Assembly: GCA_965644315.1 (NCBI GenBank)
Contig: CBFFRQ010000093.1
Location: 205,627-269,626 of the forward strand
Length of the DNA stretch: 64,000 nt
Reading direction: 5' to 3'
DNA from: Caecitellus pseudoparvulus
Lineage: Eukaryota; Bigyra: Bicosoecida
Shown here: one piece after another, positions 54,626-64,000 of the stretch
Numbering within the stretch: the stretch's first letter is position 1
Layout of the letters: the number at the start of each line of letters is the position of its first letter
The notes under the pieces: generated by a model
Seen by the model: only the letters and a program-made list of their open reading frames with translations
Told to the model about the DNA's origin: nothing
Database searches by the model: none
Position numbers and translations under genes: made by a program

Positions 54626-54990
54626 AATGCACGGCCCAGACGTTCAGAGGTGTCAAATTCGCGGAAACAGTGTAACGAAAAATTCCGAAGCTGGCCAGTT
54701 TAAGCTGTCCACCGCTCTTTGAAAGGTGACCGGAGCATCTAAATGGAATGGCGGCGGCCGAAACGCAACCAAAACGTGCATGCTGGTTCGCAGCTGCCCT
54801 CGTCTGCTCTTTTGGATGGGAGGCTTGCCGCGTGATGAGACGCCGTTTTCTTCGTCAAAGACCAAGTGAGTAGCGTATCTTTTGCGTTCATGGCCCTGTG
54901 AAATGCTGCAATACCGCCTGTACAGTTTCCACTGGTTCTGGTGCTGCCAGCAAGTCGAATGCTGTCGACCGAAAGGGACTGAGCACTCCC
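54626..54990. other. Intergenic region between STPG gene 1 and inositol-pentakisphosphate 2-kinase
   Basis: 365 nt on the same strand as both neighbours. AATGCA follows the STPG stop codon directly (54626-54631). No gene supported. The kinase frame is open upstream to 54898 but without an ATG until 54991. Confidence 0.5.
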
Positions 54991-56526
54991 ATGCGGGTAC
55001 GCATTATCGAGGGAGAGCAAATAATTTTTCAGGAGCTAGCTCTGTCGTGGTTCCTTTCTTCTCAGTTTGCCGAAGACTTCTCCCTTGAGTACTTGAGTGA
55101 GGGAGCTGTGCACGTCGTGTTCGCCTGCTCTAGTGATCCGAAGAACAGGTGGTTTGGGAAGGTACTCCGCGTGCCCAAAGCAACGGGTACTGGACGGGCA
55201 TCAACAAGCGATGTAGCGTCCCGCTTGCGCGACTTGCCCATGTACCTGTGCCAGTCCTCCCGCGCTCCATTTGACACGCTCGCTCATTCGGAGCATGACG
55301 ACAGGCCAGCAACGCGCCCCCCTGGGTTGTGCGCCGTTCTGGGGGACAAGTATGCTCCAACGCCACAATTCGTCCGTCTTGAGCTGGATAACTCCTCTGT
55401 GCTTGACGAAGCCATTGTCACGGCTCAGCGTTCAGGAAAGCGGCCAAAGCGATGGGCACAAACGCATTCATCTGCTCTCTTTGCCTTTCCGTGCGTCGCA
55501 GCTTTGTGGCGAGCAGCAGACAAAGTGCCTTGCGATTATGGGCAAACTCTTCGATCAGCGGATGTCTTTGTGGAGCTCAAACCGAAGGCAATGGTGTTGC
55601 CTTCGGTTGCATCTGCGGCATGGGGGGGGCGCATGGGCAGCAAGCTGACCCACCCCATCAAGGCCACTACCTCCAGGTTTGCGATGCAACAAGTGTTCAA
55701 GCTTGCAATCGGCCGCTCTGCGGCAGCCAGCGCATACGACCCTTGCGACCTTGCATCCCACGTGCCACGCCGAAGGATGCGGGCGCTCCAAGCTCTTCGG
55801 GAGAACGCGCAAAACAACTTCGCTCTTCACAAGTGCACACCGGGTATTGACCCCATTGCTGTACTTGACGCTGTTCTTCGACAAGAGCCAGTTCTTCAAA
55901 TGCTGGCATCATTGCAGAGAGCGTCTCCCTGGGAAGAGGACGCGATGGCCGCGCTCAGCAGTGTCCCAGGAATGCCCACCTTGCGCAAAAGGCTGAGCCA
56001 AGGGATGTCTTACACACTTTCAGAGCTGATAGATCTTGGGTCCGTTGCCCCTGACCTGAAGCCCGCCGAGACGAAGGCCCTGCACGCGTGGCTGGAAGAG
56101 AACCCACATGCGCTTCCAGCGAGGATCGTCAAGTCTTTCCTCGTTGGGAAAGCTGCGAAAGATGTCGGTGTGACAGTTGCTGCAGTCAAAGTACCAGCAC
56201 GCTCCATGAATTCTGCTTCATTCAGCGACAGTAGCAAGCTTCCGCAAACAGCTGCCAGGAACCAGACATGCGAACAAGGATGCGATGCCGCGGGGCGAGT
56301 CATTGTGCACTCCGCGCAGGGCGTGCAGCACTTTGAATACCTTGTCAGTGTTGTTGACCTTGATGACAAGCTTCCAGAGAACATTCCGTACTACTTTCAC
56401 CAAGACGCACTGATTGTGCAGGCATACTTGGAGCACATGAGTTTGCTCCCTCACAAGCATCTCTTGCAGCACCTGTCCTCGCTTGTTCAAACAAAACGAC
56501 CACACGGTGACACCGCGAAAGCATGA
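54991..56526 (+). CDS. IPPK: Inositol-pentakisphosphate 2-kinase (IPPK/Ipk1)
   Basis: Phosphorylates the 2-position of inositol 1,3,4,5,6-pentakisphosphate to give phytate (InsP6). Single exon, 511 residues from ATG 54991 (MRVRIIEGEQ). Recognised by the N-lobe block LSEGAVHVVFACSSDP and FGKVLRVPK; the family hallmark ELKPK at 195-199 (EIKPK in most); SRFAMQQVFKLAIGR; YDPCDLASH; RMRALQALRENAQNNF (compare EAQNN in human IPPK); and the C-terminal strand block YLVSVVDLDDKLPENIPYYFHQD. Length is normal (human 491). Sequence outside the motifs is divergent. Codon use is less GC-rich than in the adjacent repeat genes. It sits between the two STPG genes on the same strand with no evident functional link. 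Confidence 0.88.
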   Translation: MRVRIIEGEQIIFQELALSWFLSSQFAEDFSLEYLSEGAVHVVFACSSDPKNRWFGKVLRVPKATGTGRASTSDVASRLRDLPMYLCQSSRAPFDTLAHSEHDDRPATRPPGLCAVLGDKYAPTPQFVRLELDNSSVLDEAIVTAQRSGKRPKRWAQTHSSALFAFPCVAALWRAADKVPCDYGQTLRSADVFVELKPKAMVLPSVASAAWGGRMGSKLTHPIKATTSRFAMQQVFKLAIGRSAAASAYDPCDLASHVPRRRMRALQALRENAQNNFALHKCTPGIDPIAVLDAVLRQEPVLQMLASLQRASPWEEDAMAALSSVPGMPTLRKRLSQGMSYTLSELIDLGSVAPDLKPAETKALHAWLEENPHALPARIVKSFLVGKAAKDVGVTVAAVKVPARSMNSASFSDSSKLPQTAARNQTCEQGCDAAGRVIVHSAQGVQHFEYLVSVVDLDDKLPENIPYYFHQDALIVQAYLEHMSLLPHKHLLQHLSSLVQTKRPHGDTAKA

Positions 56527-57347
56527 TTCTGTTCCGATAGCCAGTGAAGGAGCACTCTCTGCACTGCTTGGGATGCGGTCTGTGAACCATCAATGCCAAG
56601 CTTCGAACTTGCTGTGTCCTGCTTGCCGAAGCGCCGCCTGGCTTTTGCATCACACGCTCGTGCTCACGCAGGGCCCAGCGGCTACCTGAGCTTTCGTCTT
56701 TGCGCCTGCTTCCCAAGCTGGGATCCTGCTGTGCTGTTCCGCGCCGTGGCACCTTCACGGTGAGAGCCTGAGATCCTAAACAAGGAGAGTGTGGCGGCCA
56801 ATGCGAGCAGTCGCAGCATGGCGGAAAAGCGGGAGCTATTTCTGACCATGCCAGGGCTATGGACACCTCCATGTGCAGCTCAGCACCATCAGAAACCCAC
56901 GGTCCAGGCAACGTGTTCAATAAGGCCGACAGCTTGAGCCAGAGCCAGTGCTTCAAACACGTGGCAAACAACATGATGGAACTGCAGCCAGAACCCCAGC
57001 AGGCACAGCTAGTAACCAGGCAAAGTGGAGGCTTCTGTTAAGGCCAAGGTGGACATCGAGGCGTGCTCCAAGCTCAGATCCACTCCATTGTGCTCACTTG
57101 CAATGTGCGGCTGGTTGCCCCACCCAAGAGCGTTTTTTATTGTCAGCTCACCCCAACATCGCGAGCAGGAAGCGGCGAGCTGAAAAATCACACTCATGTG
57201 ATGCTTCAAGATTACACAGTGCCATTTGATTACATTTACTGAGCTTTTGACAACGAAGGCGCCGCACGTCTTGTTGTTTGCCTCTCTCAACAGCACGCAA
57301 CGCTTTGCGCCACGGCTCGCTGACGCTGCACACAACCTGACGCAAAG
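56527..57347. other. Gene-free interval
   Basis: 821 nt, the longest unassigned stretch. Short ORFs occur on both strands (for example one starting ATG at 56859) but none shows homology, repeats or matching splice sites. It may hold the IPPK 3' UTR and the STPG gene 2 promoter. Composition is closer to 50% GC than the rest. Confidence 0.5.
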
Positions 57348-60300
57348 ATGCAGTCAATGTTGTGCACGAATGTGCGGCTGGAAGCATACGAGAGAATGCA
57401 AGAGAAAGGAACTCCAGGCCCCTCAGCGGTGCCCAGGGACTCTTTCAATTCGCGCTATCGAAGCGCAAGCGGAACTCGCTTTGGGCGCGAAGCGCTCGGC
57501 TCTCGCACCTCTCACAGTGTGTGCAGCAGCTCCTCTGCGGCCGCTCCGACGGCAACAAGCACCAGTCAAAAGCAACCTGACGCAGGTCTAGTGGCACCTT
57601 TTTCCACGAAAGTTCGTGTACGGCTCGCTGATGGTGCAAACTTGAAGACCCCACCTGTGGCATGGCCTGCCGAGGATCATGCGCCCATGTCAGGGCCAGA
57701 CGGAAGGCTCAACAGTGAGTCCGGTGTTGGGCCTCACCTTGGCCTTCTTGGCGCAGCGCGATTTCAGCACCAAGAGCATGCTTGCACTTTCGTTCGGCAC
57801 TTCCATAGGCCCTGCAAAGCACCGCTGTTGATCATTCTCACGACCCCCTCATATTCCGCAGGCGCGAGGGACCCAAGCACAGGAAGGGAAAGCCATGCCC
57901 GGCCGAACAGCACACAGTCCTCCAGGACTGGATCCCGGGCATCCTTGCTGTAAGTTTTACTTTGCTTGATGTCATGAGCTGGTCGCGCACCTTCAGCCTG
58001 ATCCGACTCAACTCAGGTCGGCACGACGACCCTCATCTGCGCGGACCACGCGAGGACAACTGCGAAGTCGAAGCAGGGGGCGTTGGATTCGTGGGCAACC
58101 AGGCCCTGAAGGCCGCTTCATTGCTCGTGAGTTCGCTGCATGACCATCACAACCGTAGCCAGGCAAGTTCTGTCGCTTCCCTTGCAGACTCCGGGATCGG
58201 CCGGCAGCACCTTTCAACGAAGCCCACTGCTCGATCAGTTGGGTTCGGGACAAGCTCCAGAAGCACATTCAAGACACCTGGAGCAAGCTTGTGGTCTTCA
58301 ACGTCATACAGCAAGCGTAACTGTCTGAATATATGCCATTTCGCTCATAAACTTGCGTTTGAGTGCGCCCTGCCACTGGCCCACTGCACAGATTCAATCG
58401 CAAGCAAGAGCAATCGGTCTCAGAGCGCCGGTCCCCGATTTGGAACTGGGCCAAGGACTGAAGGGTCCCAGCATCGTTCAGGCCCTGGACCTGCTGCATA
58501 CGGGCAGCCACCGGCAGCACGCATCGTCGGGGGATACATGGCCCTCAAGTATCCGAACAAGGTTCAACGGACACCGGACGTGGACTTTCCAAGTAAGCTC
58601 CCTGGAGCCTTCGACGGCAAACGAGGACCATCAATGGGTAGCGCAGACAGATTCTCTACTCAGGCCAAATCCCATACTCCACAGGCGGGATTCTATAACC
58701 CAACGCAGACAAAGCGCACACCTGGTGGCGTGATGGGGGCCCGGGCACCTGAGCGGTCTGGCGCCTCGGACACGCCAGGGCCAGGGGCGTACAGCGTCGT
58801 GTCGCCAGCTGGCAAGGGCGTGAGCATGGGCGCGCGTCTGCCTGAGCGGGCGGCCGAGGCGACGCCTGGCCCCAGCGTCGTGCACGAGTCACGGCATGTG
58901 CGCGGTGGCGTGATGGGGGCCCGGGCACCTGAGCGGTCGGCCGCCTCGGACACGCCAGGGCCAGGGGCGTACAGCGTCGTGTCGCCAGCTGGCAAGGGCG
59001 TGAGCATGGGCGCGCGTCTGCCTGAGCGGGCGGCCGAGGCGACGCCTGGCCCCAGCGTCGTGCACGAGTCACGGCATGTGCGCGGTGGCGTGATGGGGGC
59101 CCGGGCACCTGAGCGGTCGGCCGCCTCGGACACGCCAGGGCCAGGGGCGTACAGCGTCGTGTCGCCAGCTGGCAAGGGCGTGAGCATGGGCGCGCGTCTG
59201 CCTGAGCGGGCGGCCGAGGCGACGCCTGGCCCCAGCGTCGTGCACGAGTCACGGCATGTGCCTGGTGGCGTGATGGGGGCCCGGGCACCTGAGCGGTCTG
59301 GCGCCTCGGACACGCCAGGGCCAGGGGCGTACAGCGTCGTGTCGCCAGCTGGCAAGGGCGTGAGCATGGGCGCGCGTCTGCCTGAGCGGGCGGCCGAGGC
59401 GACGCCTGGCCCCAGCGTCGTGCACGAGTCACGGCATGTGCGCGGTGGCGTGATGGGGGCCCGGGCACCTGAGCGGTCTGGCGCCTCGGACACGCCAGGG
59501 CCAGGGGCGTACAGCGTCGTGTCGCCAGCTGGCAAGGGCGTGAGCATGGGCGCGCGTCTGCCTGAGCGGGCGGCCGAGGCGACGCCTGGCCCCAGCGTCG
59601 TGCACGAGTCACGGCATGTGCGCGGTGGCGTGATGGGGGCCCGGGCACCTGAGCGGTCTGGCGCCTCGGACACGCCAGGGCCAGGGGCGTACAGCGTCGT
59701 GTCGCCAGCTGGCAAGGGCGTGAGCATGGGCGCGCGTCTGCCTGAGCGGGCGGCCGAGGCGACGCCTGGCCCCAGCGTCGTGCACGAGTCACGGCATGTG
59801 CGCGGTGGCGTGATGGGGGCCCGGGCACCTGAGCGGTCGGGCGCCTCGGACACGCCAGGGCCAGGGGCGTACAGCGTCGTGTCGCCAGCTGGCAAGGGCG
59901 TGAGCATGGGCGCGCGTCTGCCTGAGCGGGCGGCCGAGGCGACGCCTGGCCCCAGCGTCGTGCACGAGTCACGGCATGTGCGCGGTGGCGTGATGGGGGC
60001 CCGGGCACCTGAGCGGTCGGGCGCCTCGGACACGCCAGGGCCAGGGGCGTACAGCGTCGTGTCGCCAGCTGGCAAGGGCGTGAGCATGGGCGCGCGTCTG
60101 CCTGAGCGGGCGGCCGAGGCGACGCCTGGCCCCAGCGTCGTGCACGAGTCACGGCATGTGCCTGGTGGCGTGATGGGGGCCCGGGCACCTGAGCGGTCGG
60201 GCGCCTCGGACACGCCAGGGCCAGGGGCGTACAGCGTCGTGTCGCCAGCTGGCAAGGGCGTGAGCATGGGCGCGCGTCTGCCTGAGCGGGCGGCCGAGGC

Positions 60301-63300
60301 GACGCCTGGCCCCAGCGTCGTGCACGAGTCACGGCATGTGCGCGGTGGCGTGATGGGGGCCCGGGCACCTGAGCGGTCGGGCGCCTCGGACACGCCAGGG
60401 CCAGGGGCGTACAGCGTCGTGTCGCCAGCTGGCAAGGGCGTGAGCATGGGCGCGCGTCTGCCTGAGCGGGCGGCCGAGGCGACGCCTGGCCCCAGCGTCG
60501 TGCACGAGTCACGGCATGTGCGCGGTGGCGTGATGGGGGCCCGGGCACCTGAGCGGTCTGGCGCCTCGGACACGCCAGGGCCAGGGGCGTACAGCGTCGT
60601 GTCGCCAGCTGGCAAGGGCGTGAGCATGGGCGCGCGTCTGCCTGAGCGGGCGGCCGAGGCGACGCCTGGCCCCAGCGTCGTGCACGAGTCACGGCATGTG
60701 CGCGGTGGCGTGATGGGGGCCCGGGCACCTGAGCGGTCGGGCGCCTCGGACACGCCAGGGCCAGGGGCGTACAGCGTCGTGTCGCCAGCTGGCAAGGGCG
60801 TGAGCATGGGCGCGCGTCTGCCTGAGCGGGCGGCCGAGGCGACGCCTGGCCCCAGCGTCGTGCACGAGTCACGGCATGTGCGCGGTGGCGTGATGGGGGC
60901 CCGGGCACCTGAGCGGTCTGGCGCCTCGGACACGCCAGGGCCAGGGGCGTACAGCGTCGTGTCGCCAGCTGGCAAGGGCGTGAGCATGGGCGCGCGTCTG
61001 CCTGAGCGGGCGGCCGAGGCGACGCCTGGCCCCAGCGTCGTGCACGAGTCACGGCATGTGCGCGGTGGCGTGATGGGGGCCCGGGCACCTGAGCGGTCGG
61101 GCGCCTCGGACACGCCAGGGCCAGGGGCGTACAGCGTCGTGTCGCCAGCTGGCAAGGGCGTGAGCATGGGCGCGCGTCTGCCTGAGCGGGCGGCCGAGGC
61201 GACGCCTGGCCCCAGCGTCGTGCACGAGTCACGGCATGTGCGCGGTGGCGTGATGGGGGCCCGGGCACCTGAGCGGTCGGGCGCCTCGGACACGCCAGGG
61301 CCAGGGGCGTACAGCGTCGTGTCGCCAGCTGGCAAGGGCGTGAGCATGGGCGCGCGTCTGCCTGAGCGGGCGGCCGAGGCGACGCCTGGCCCCAGCGTCG
61401 TGCACGAGTCACGGCATGTGCGTGGTGGCGTGATGGGGGCCCGGGCACCTGAGCGGTCGGGCGCCTCGGACACGCCAGGGCCAGGGGCGTACAGCGTCGT
61501 GTCGCCAGCTGGCAAGGGCGTGAGCATGGGCGCGCGTCTGCCTGAGCGGGCGGCCGAGGCGACGCCTGGCCCCAGCGTCGTGCACGAGTCACGGCATGTG
61601 CCTGGTGGCGTGATGGGGGCCCGGGCACCTGAGCGGTCGGGCGCCTCGGACACGCCAGGGCCAGGGGCGTACAGCGTCGTGTCGCCAGCTGGCAAGGGCG
61701 TGAGCATGGGCGCGCGTCTGCCTGAGCGGGCGGCCGAGGCGACGCCTGGCCCCAGCGTCGTGCACGAGTCACGGCATGTGCGCGGTGGCGTGATGGGGGC
61801 CCGGGCACCTGAGCGGTCGGGCGCCTCGGACACGCCAGGGCCAGGGGCGTACAGCGTCGTGTCGCCAGCTGGCAAGGGCGTGAGCATGGGCGCGCGTCTG
61901 CCTGAGCGGGCGGCCGAGGCGACGCCTGGCCCCAGCGTCGTGCACGAGTCACGGCATGTGCGCGGTGGCGTGATGGGGGCCCGGGCACCTGAGCGGTCGG
62001 GCGCCTCGGACACGCCAGGGCCAGGGGCGTACAGCGTCGTGTCGCCAGCTGGCAAGGGCGTGAGCATGGGCGCGCGTCTGCCTGAGCGGGCGGCCGAGGC
62101 GACGCCTGGCCCCAGCGTCGTGCACGAGTCACGGCATGTGCGCGGTGGCGTGATGGGGGCCCGGGCACCTGAGCGGTCGGGCGCCTCGGACACGCCAGGG
62201 CCAGGGGCGTACAGCGTCGTGTCGCCAGCTGGCAAGGGCGTGAGCATGGGCGCGCGTCTGCCTGAGCGGGCGGCCGAGGCGACGCCTGGCCCCAGCGTCG
62301 TGCACGAGTCACGGCATGTGCCTGGTGGCGTGATGGGGGCCCGGGCACCTGAGCGGTCTGGCGCCTCGGACACGCCAGGGCCAGGGGCGTACAGCGTCGT
62401 GTCGCCAGCTGGCAAGGGCGTGAGCATGGGCGCGCGTCTGCCTGAGCGGGCGGCCGAGGCGACGCCTGGCCCCAGCGTCGTGCACGAGTCACGGCATGTG
62501 CCTGGTGGCGTGATGGGGGCCCGGGCACCTGAGCGGTCTGGCGCCTCGGACACGCCAGGGCCAGGGGCGTACAGCGTCGTGTCGCCAGCTGGCAAGGGCG
62601 TGAGCATGGGCGCGCGTCTGCCTGAGCGGGCGGCCGAGGCGACGCCTGGCCCCAGCGTCGTGCACGAGTCACGGCATGTGCCTGGTGGCGTGATGGGGGC
62701 CCGGGCACCTGAGCGGTCTGGCGCCTCGGACACGCCAGGGCCAGGGGCGTACAGCGTCGTGTCGCCAGCTGGCAAGGGCGTGAGCATGGGCGCGCGTCTG
62801 CCTGAGCGGGCGGCCGAGGCGACGCCTGGCCCCAGCGTCGTGCACGAGTCACGGCATGTGCCTGGTGGCGTGATGGGGGCCCGGGCACCTGAGCGGTCTG
62901 CCGCCTCGGACACGCCAGGGCCAGGGGCGTACAGCGTCGTGTCGCCAGCTGGCAAGGGCGTGAGCATGGGCGCGCGTCTGCCTGAGCGGGCGGCCGAGGC
63001 GACGCCTGGCCCCAGCGTCGTGCACGAGTCACGGCATGTGCCTGGTGGCGTGATGGGGGCCCGGGCACCTGAGCGGTCTGGCGCCTCGGACACGCCAGGG
63101 CCAGGGGCGTACAGCGTCGTGTCGCCAGCTGGCAAGGGCGTGAGCATGGGCGCGCGTCTGCCTGAGCGGGCGGCCGAGGCGACGCCTGGCCCCAGCGTCG
63201 TGCACGAGTCACGGCATGTGCCTGGTGGCGTGATGGGGGCCCGGGCACCTGAGCGGTCTGGCGCCTCGGACACGCCAGGGCCAGGGGCGTACAGCGTCGT

Positions 63301-64000
63301 GTCGCCAGCTGGCAAGGGCGTGAGCATGGGCGCGCGTCTGCCTGAGCGGGCGGCCGAGGCGACGCCTGGCCCCAGCGTCGTGCACGAGTCACGGCATGTG
63401 CCTGGTGGCGTGATGGGGGCCCGGGCACCTGAGCGGTCTGGCGCCTCGGACACGCCAGGGCCAGGGGCGTACAGCGTCGTGTCGCCAGCTGGCAAGGGCG
63501 TGAGCATGGGCGCGCGTCTGCCTGAGCGGGCGGCCGAGGCGACGCCTGGCCCCAGCGTCGTGCACGAGTCACGGCATGTGCCTGGTGGCGTGATGGGGGC
63601 CCGGGCACCTGAGCGGTCTGCCGCCTCGGACACGCCAGGGCCAGGGGCGTACAGCGTCGTGTCGCCAGCTGGCAAGGGCGTGAGCATGGGCGCGCGTCTG
63701 CCTGAGCGGGCGGCCGAGGCGACGCCTGGCCCCAGCGTCGTGCACGAGTCACGGCATGTGCCTGGTGGCGTGATGGGGGCCCGGGCACCTGAGCGGTCTG
63801 GCGCCTCGGACACGCCAGGGCCAGGGGCGTACAGCGTCGTGTCGCCAGCTGGCAAGGGCGTGAGCATGGGCGCGCGTCTGCCTGAGCGGGCGGCCGAGGC
63901 GACGCCTGGCCCCAGCGTCGTGCACGAGTCACGGCATGTGCCTGGTGGCCTGATTGGAAGTCGTTTGTCCCTTGGCGGCATCCACGATGGTGCAAGCGGT
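57348..64000 (+). CDS. SHIPPO/STPG repeat protein 2 (3' end beyond window)
   Basis: Five exons in the window: 57348-57714, 57862-57949, 58017-58126, 58188-58316 and 58392 to the window end, all in phase; at least 2101 residues, no stop reached. The start MQSMLCTNVRLEAYERMQEK then GTPGPSAVP mirrors STPG gene 1 (start, Arg-rich helix, then PGP), suggesting the two are paralogues. Exons 2-5 carry Arg/Ser-rich stretches with scattered motifs (GQPGPEG, GFGTSSRSTFKTPG, RFGTGPR, SGPGPAAYG). From 58721 the exon encodes twenty-nine copies of a 60-residue unit made of two half-modules, MGARAPERSGASDTPGPGAY and MGARLPERAAEATPGPSVV. The last residues (GGLIGSRLSLGGIHDGAS) leave the repeat. An axonemal role is inferred from the family. 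Confidence 0.88.
58721..63940 (+). repeat. Tandem array, 29 x 180 nt, in STPG gene 2
   Basis: Twenty-nine units of exactly 180 nt (60 codons), no indels. Only two places vary: the first codon CCT, CGC or CGT (Pro/Arg), and Ser-Gly versus Ser-Ala written TCT GGC, TCG GGC, TCG GCC or TCT GCC. The last nine units all start with CCT. Two antisense frames are also free of stops across the array. Confidence 0.97.

Noticed and set aside
50252-63940. CRISPR-like direct repeats
   Set aside because: The repeats are contiguous, coding, 180 or 291 nt long and have no unique spacers; the DNA is eukaryotic.
58656-63995. Two very long minus-strand ORFs (about 1780 and 1760 codons) across the 180-nt array
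   Set aside because: They exist only because a 180-nt unit without stops in those frames is repeated. The plus-strand frame joins correctly to four upstream exons and encodes STPG modules, so the antisense frames are shadows.

Overview
This is a window of nuclear DNA from a GC-rich, gene-dense, unicellular and probably flagellated eukaryote. The evidence is a histone H3 gene, short spliceosomal introns (mostly 65-120 nt, GT-AG, donors usually GTGAGT or GTGCGT), an AP-2 adaptor subunit, a two-pore channel, a mitochondrially targeted pyruvate carboxylase and two very large sperm-tail PG-rich (SHIPPO/STPG) repeat genes of the kind found in axonemes. I cannot place the lineage. A DapB-type lysine-pathway enzyme suggests lysine autotrophy. 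Neighbouring genes are functionally unrelated, as expected for eukaryotic gene order. All exon models were built by hand; each joins in frame, and most recover a length normal for the family.

Layout. 1-8.1 kb: AP-2 mu (-), myotubularin (+), an AGC kinase (+), Fcf2 (+). 8.1-18.9 kb: a USP39/Sad1 splicing factor (-), a PRL phosphatase (+), a 1552-residue leucine-rich-repeat/low-complexity protein (-), an unrecognised protein (-). 19-31 kb: a GT47 exostosin-like glycosyltransferase (+), a two-pore channel (-), a degenerate PAP2-like membrane protein (+), a ribosomal oxygenase (+), a single-domain voltage-gated channel (+). 31-39.5 kb: a GNL1 GTPase (+) and two nearly identical double-TerD proteins (+) on either side of a RecQ helicase (-). 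39.7-48.8 kb: histone H3 (+), a YdjC/ChbG deacetylase (-), pyruvate carboxylase (-), an aminotransferase-DapB fusion (+). 49-64 kb: STPG gene 1 with thirteen 291-nt repeats (+), inositol-pentakisphosphate 2-kinase (+), STPG gene 2 with twenty-nine 180-nt repeats (+), which runs off the end.

Most notable points: (i) the aminotransferase-DapB fusion; (ii) two almost perfectly homogenised repeat arrays encoding axonemal-type repeats; (iii) a TerD gene pair kept about 99% identical across 1.1 kb, including the intron, with divergent ends; (iv) a recurring AATGCA/AATGTA/AATACA hexamer just after stop codons, palindromic where two convergent genes share it, a candidate poly(A) signal; (v) an H3 gene with both an intron and a 3' hairpin followed by ACCCA; (vi) a single-domain channel whose filter TLEDWSD closely matches the calcium-selective CavAb filter.
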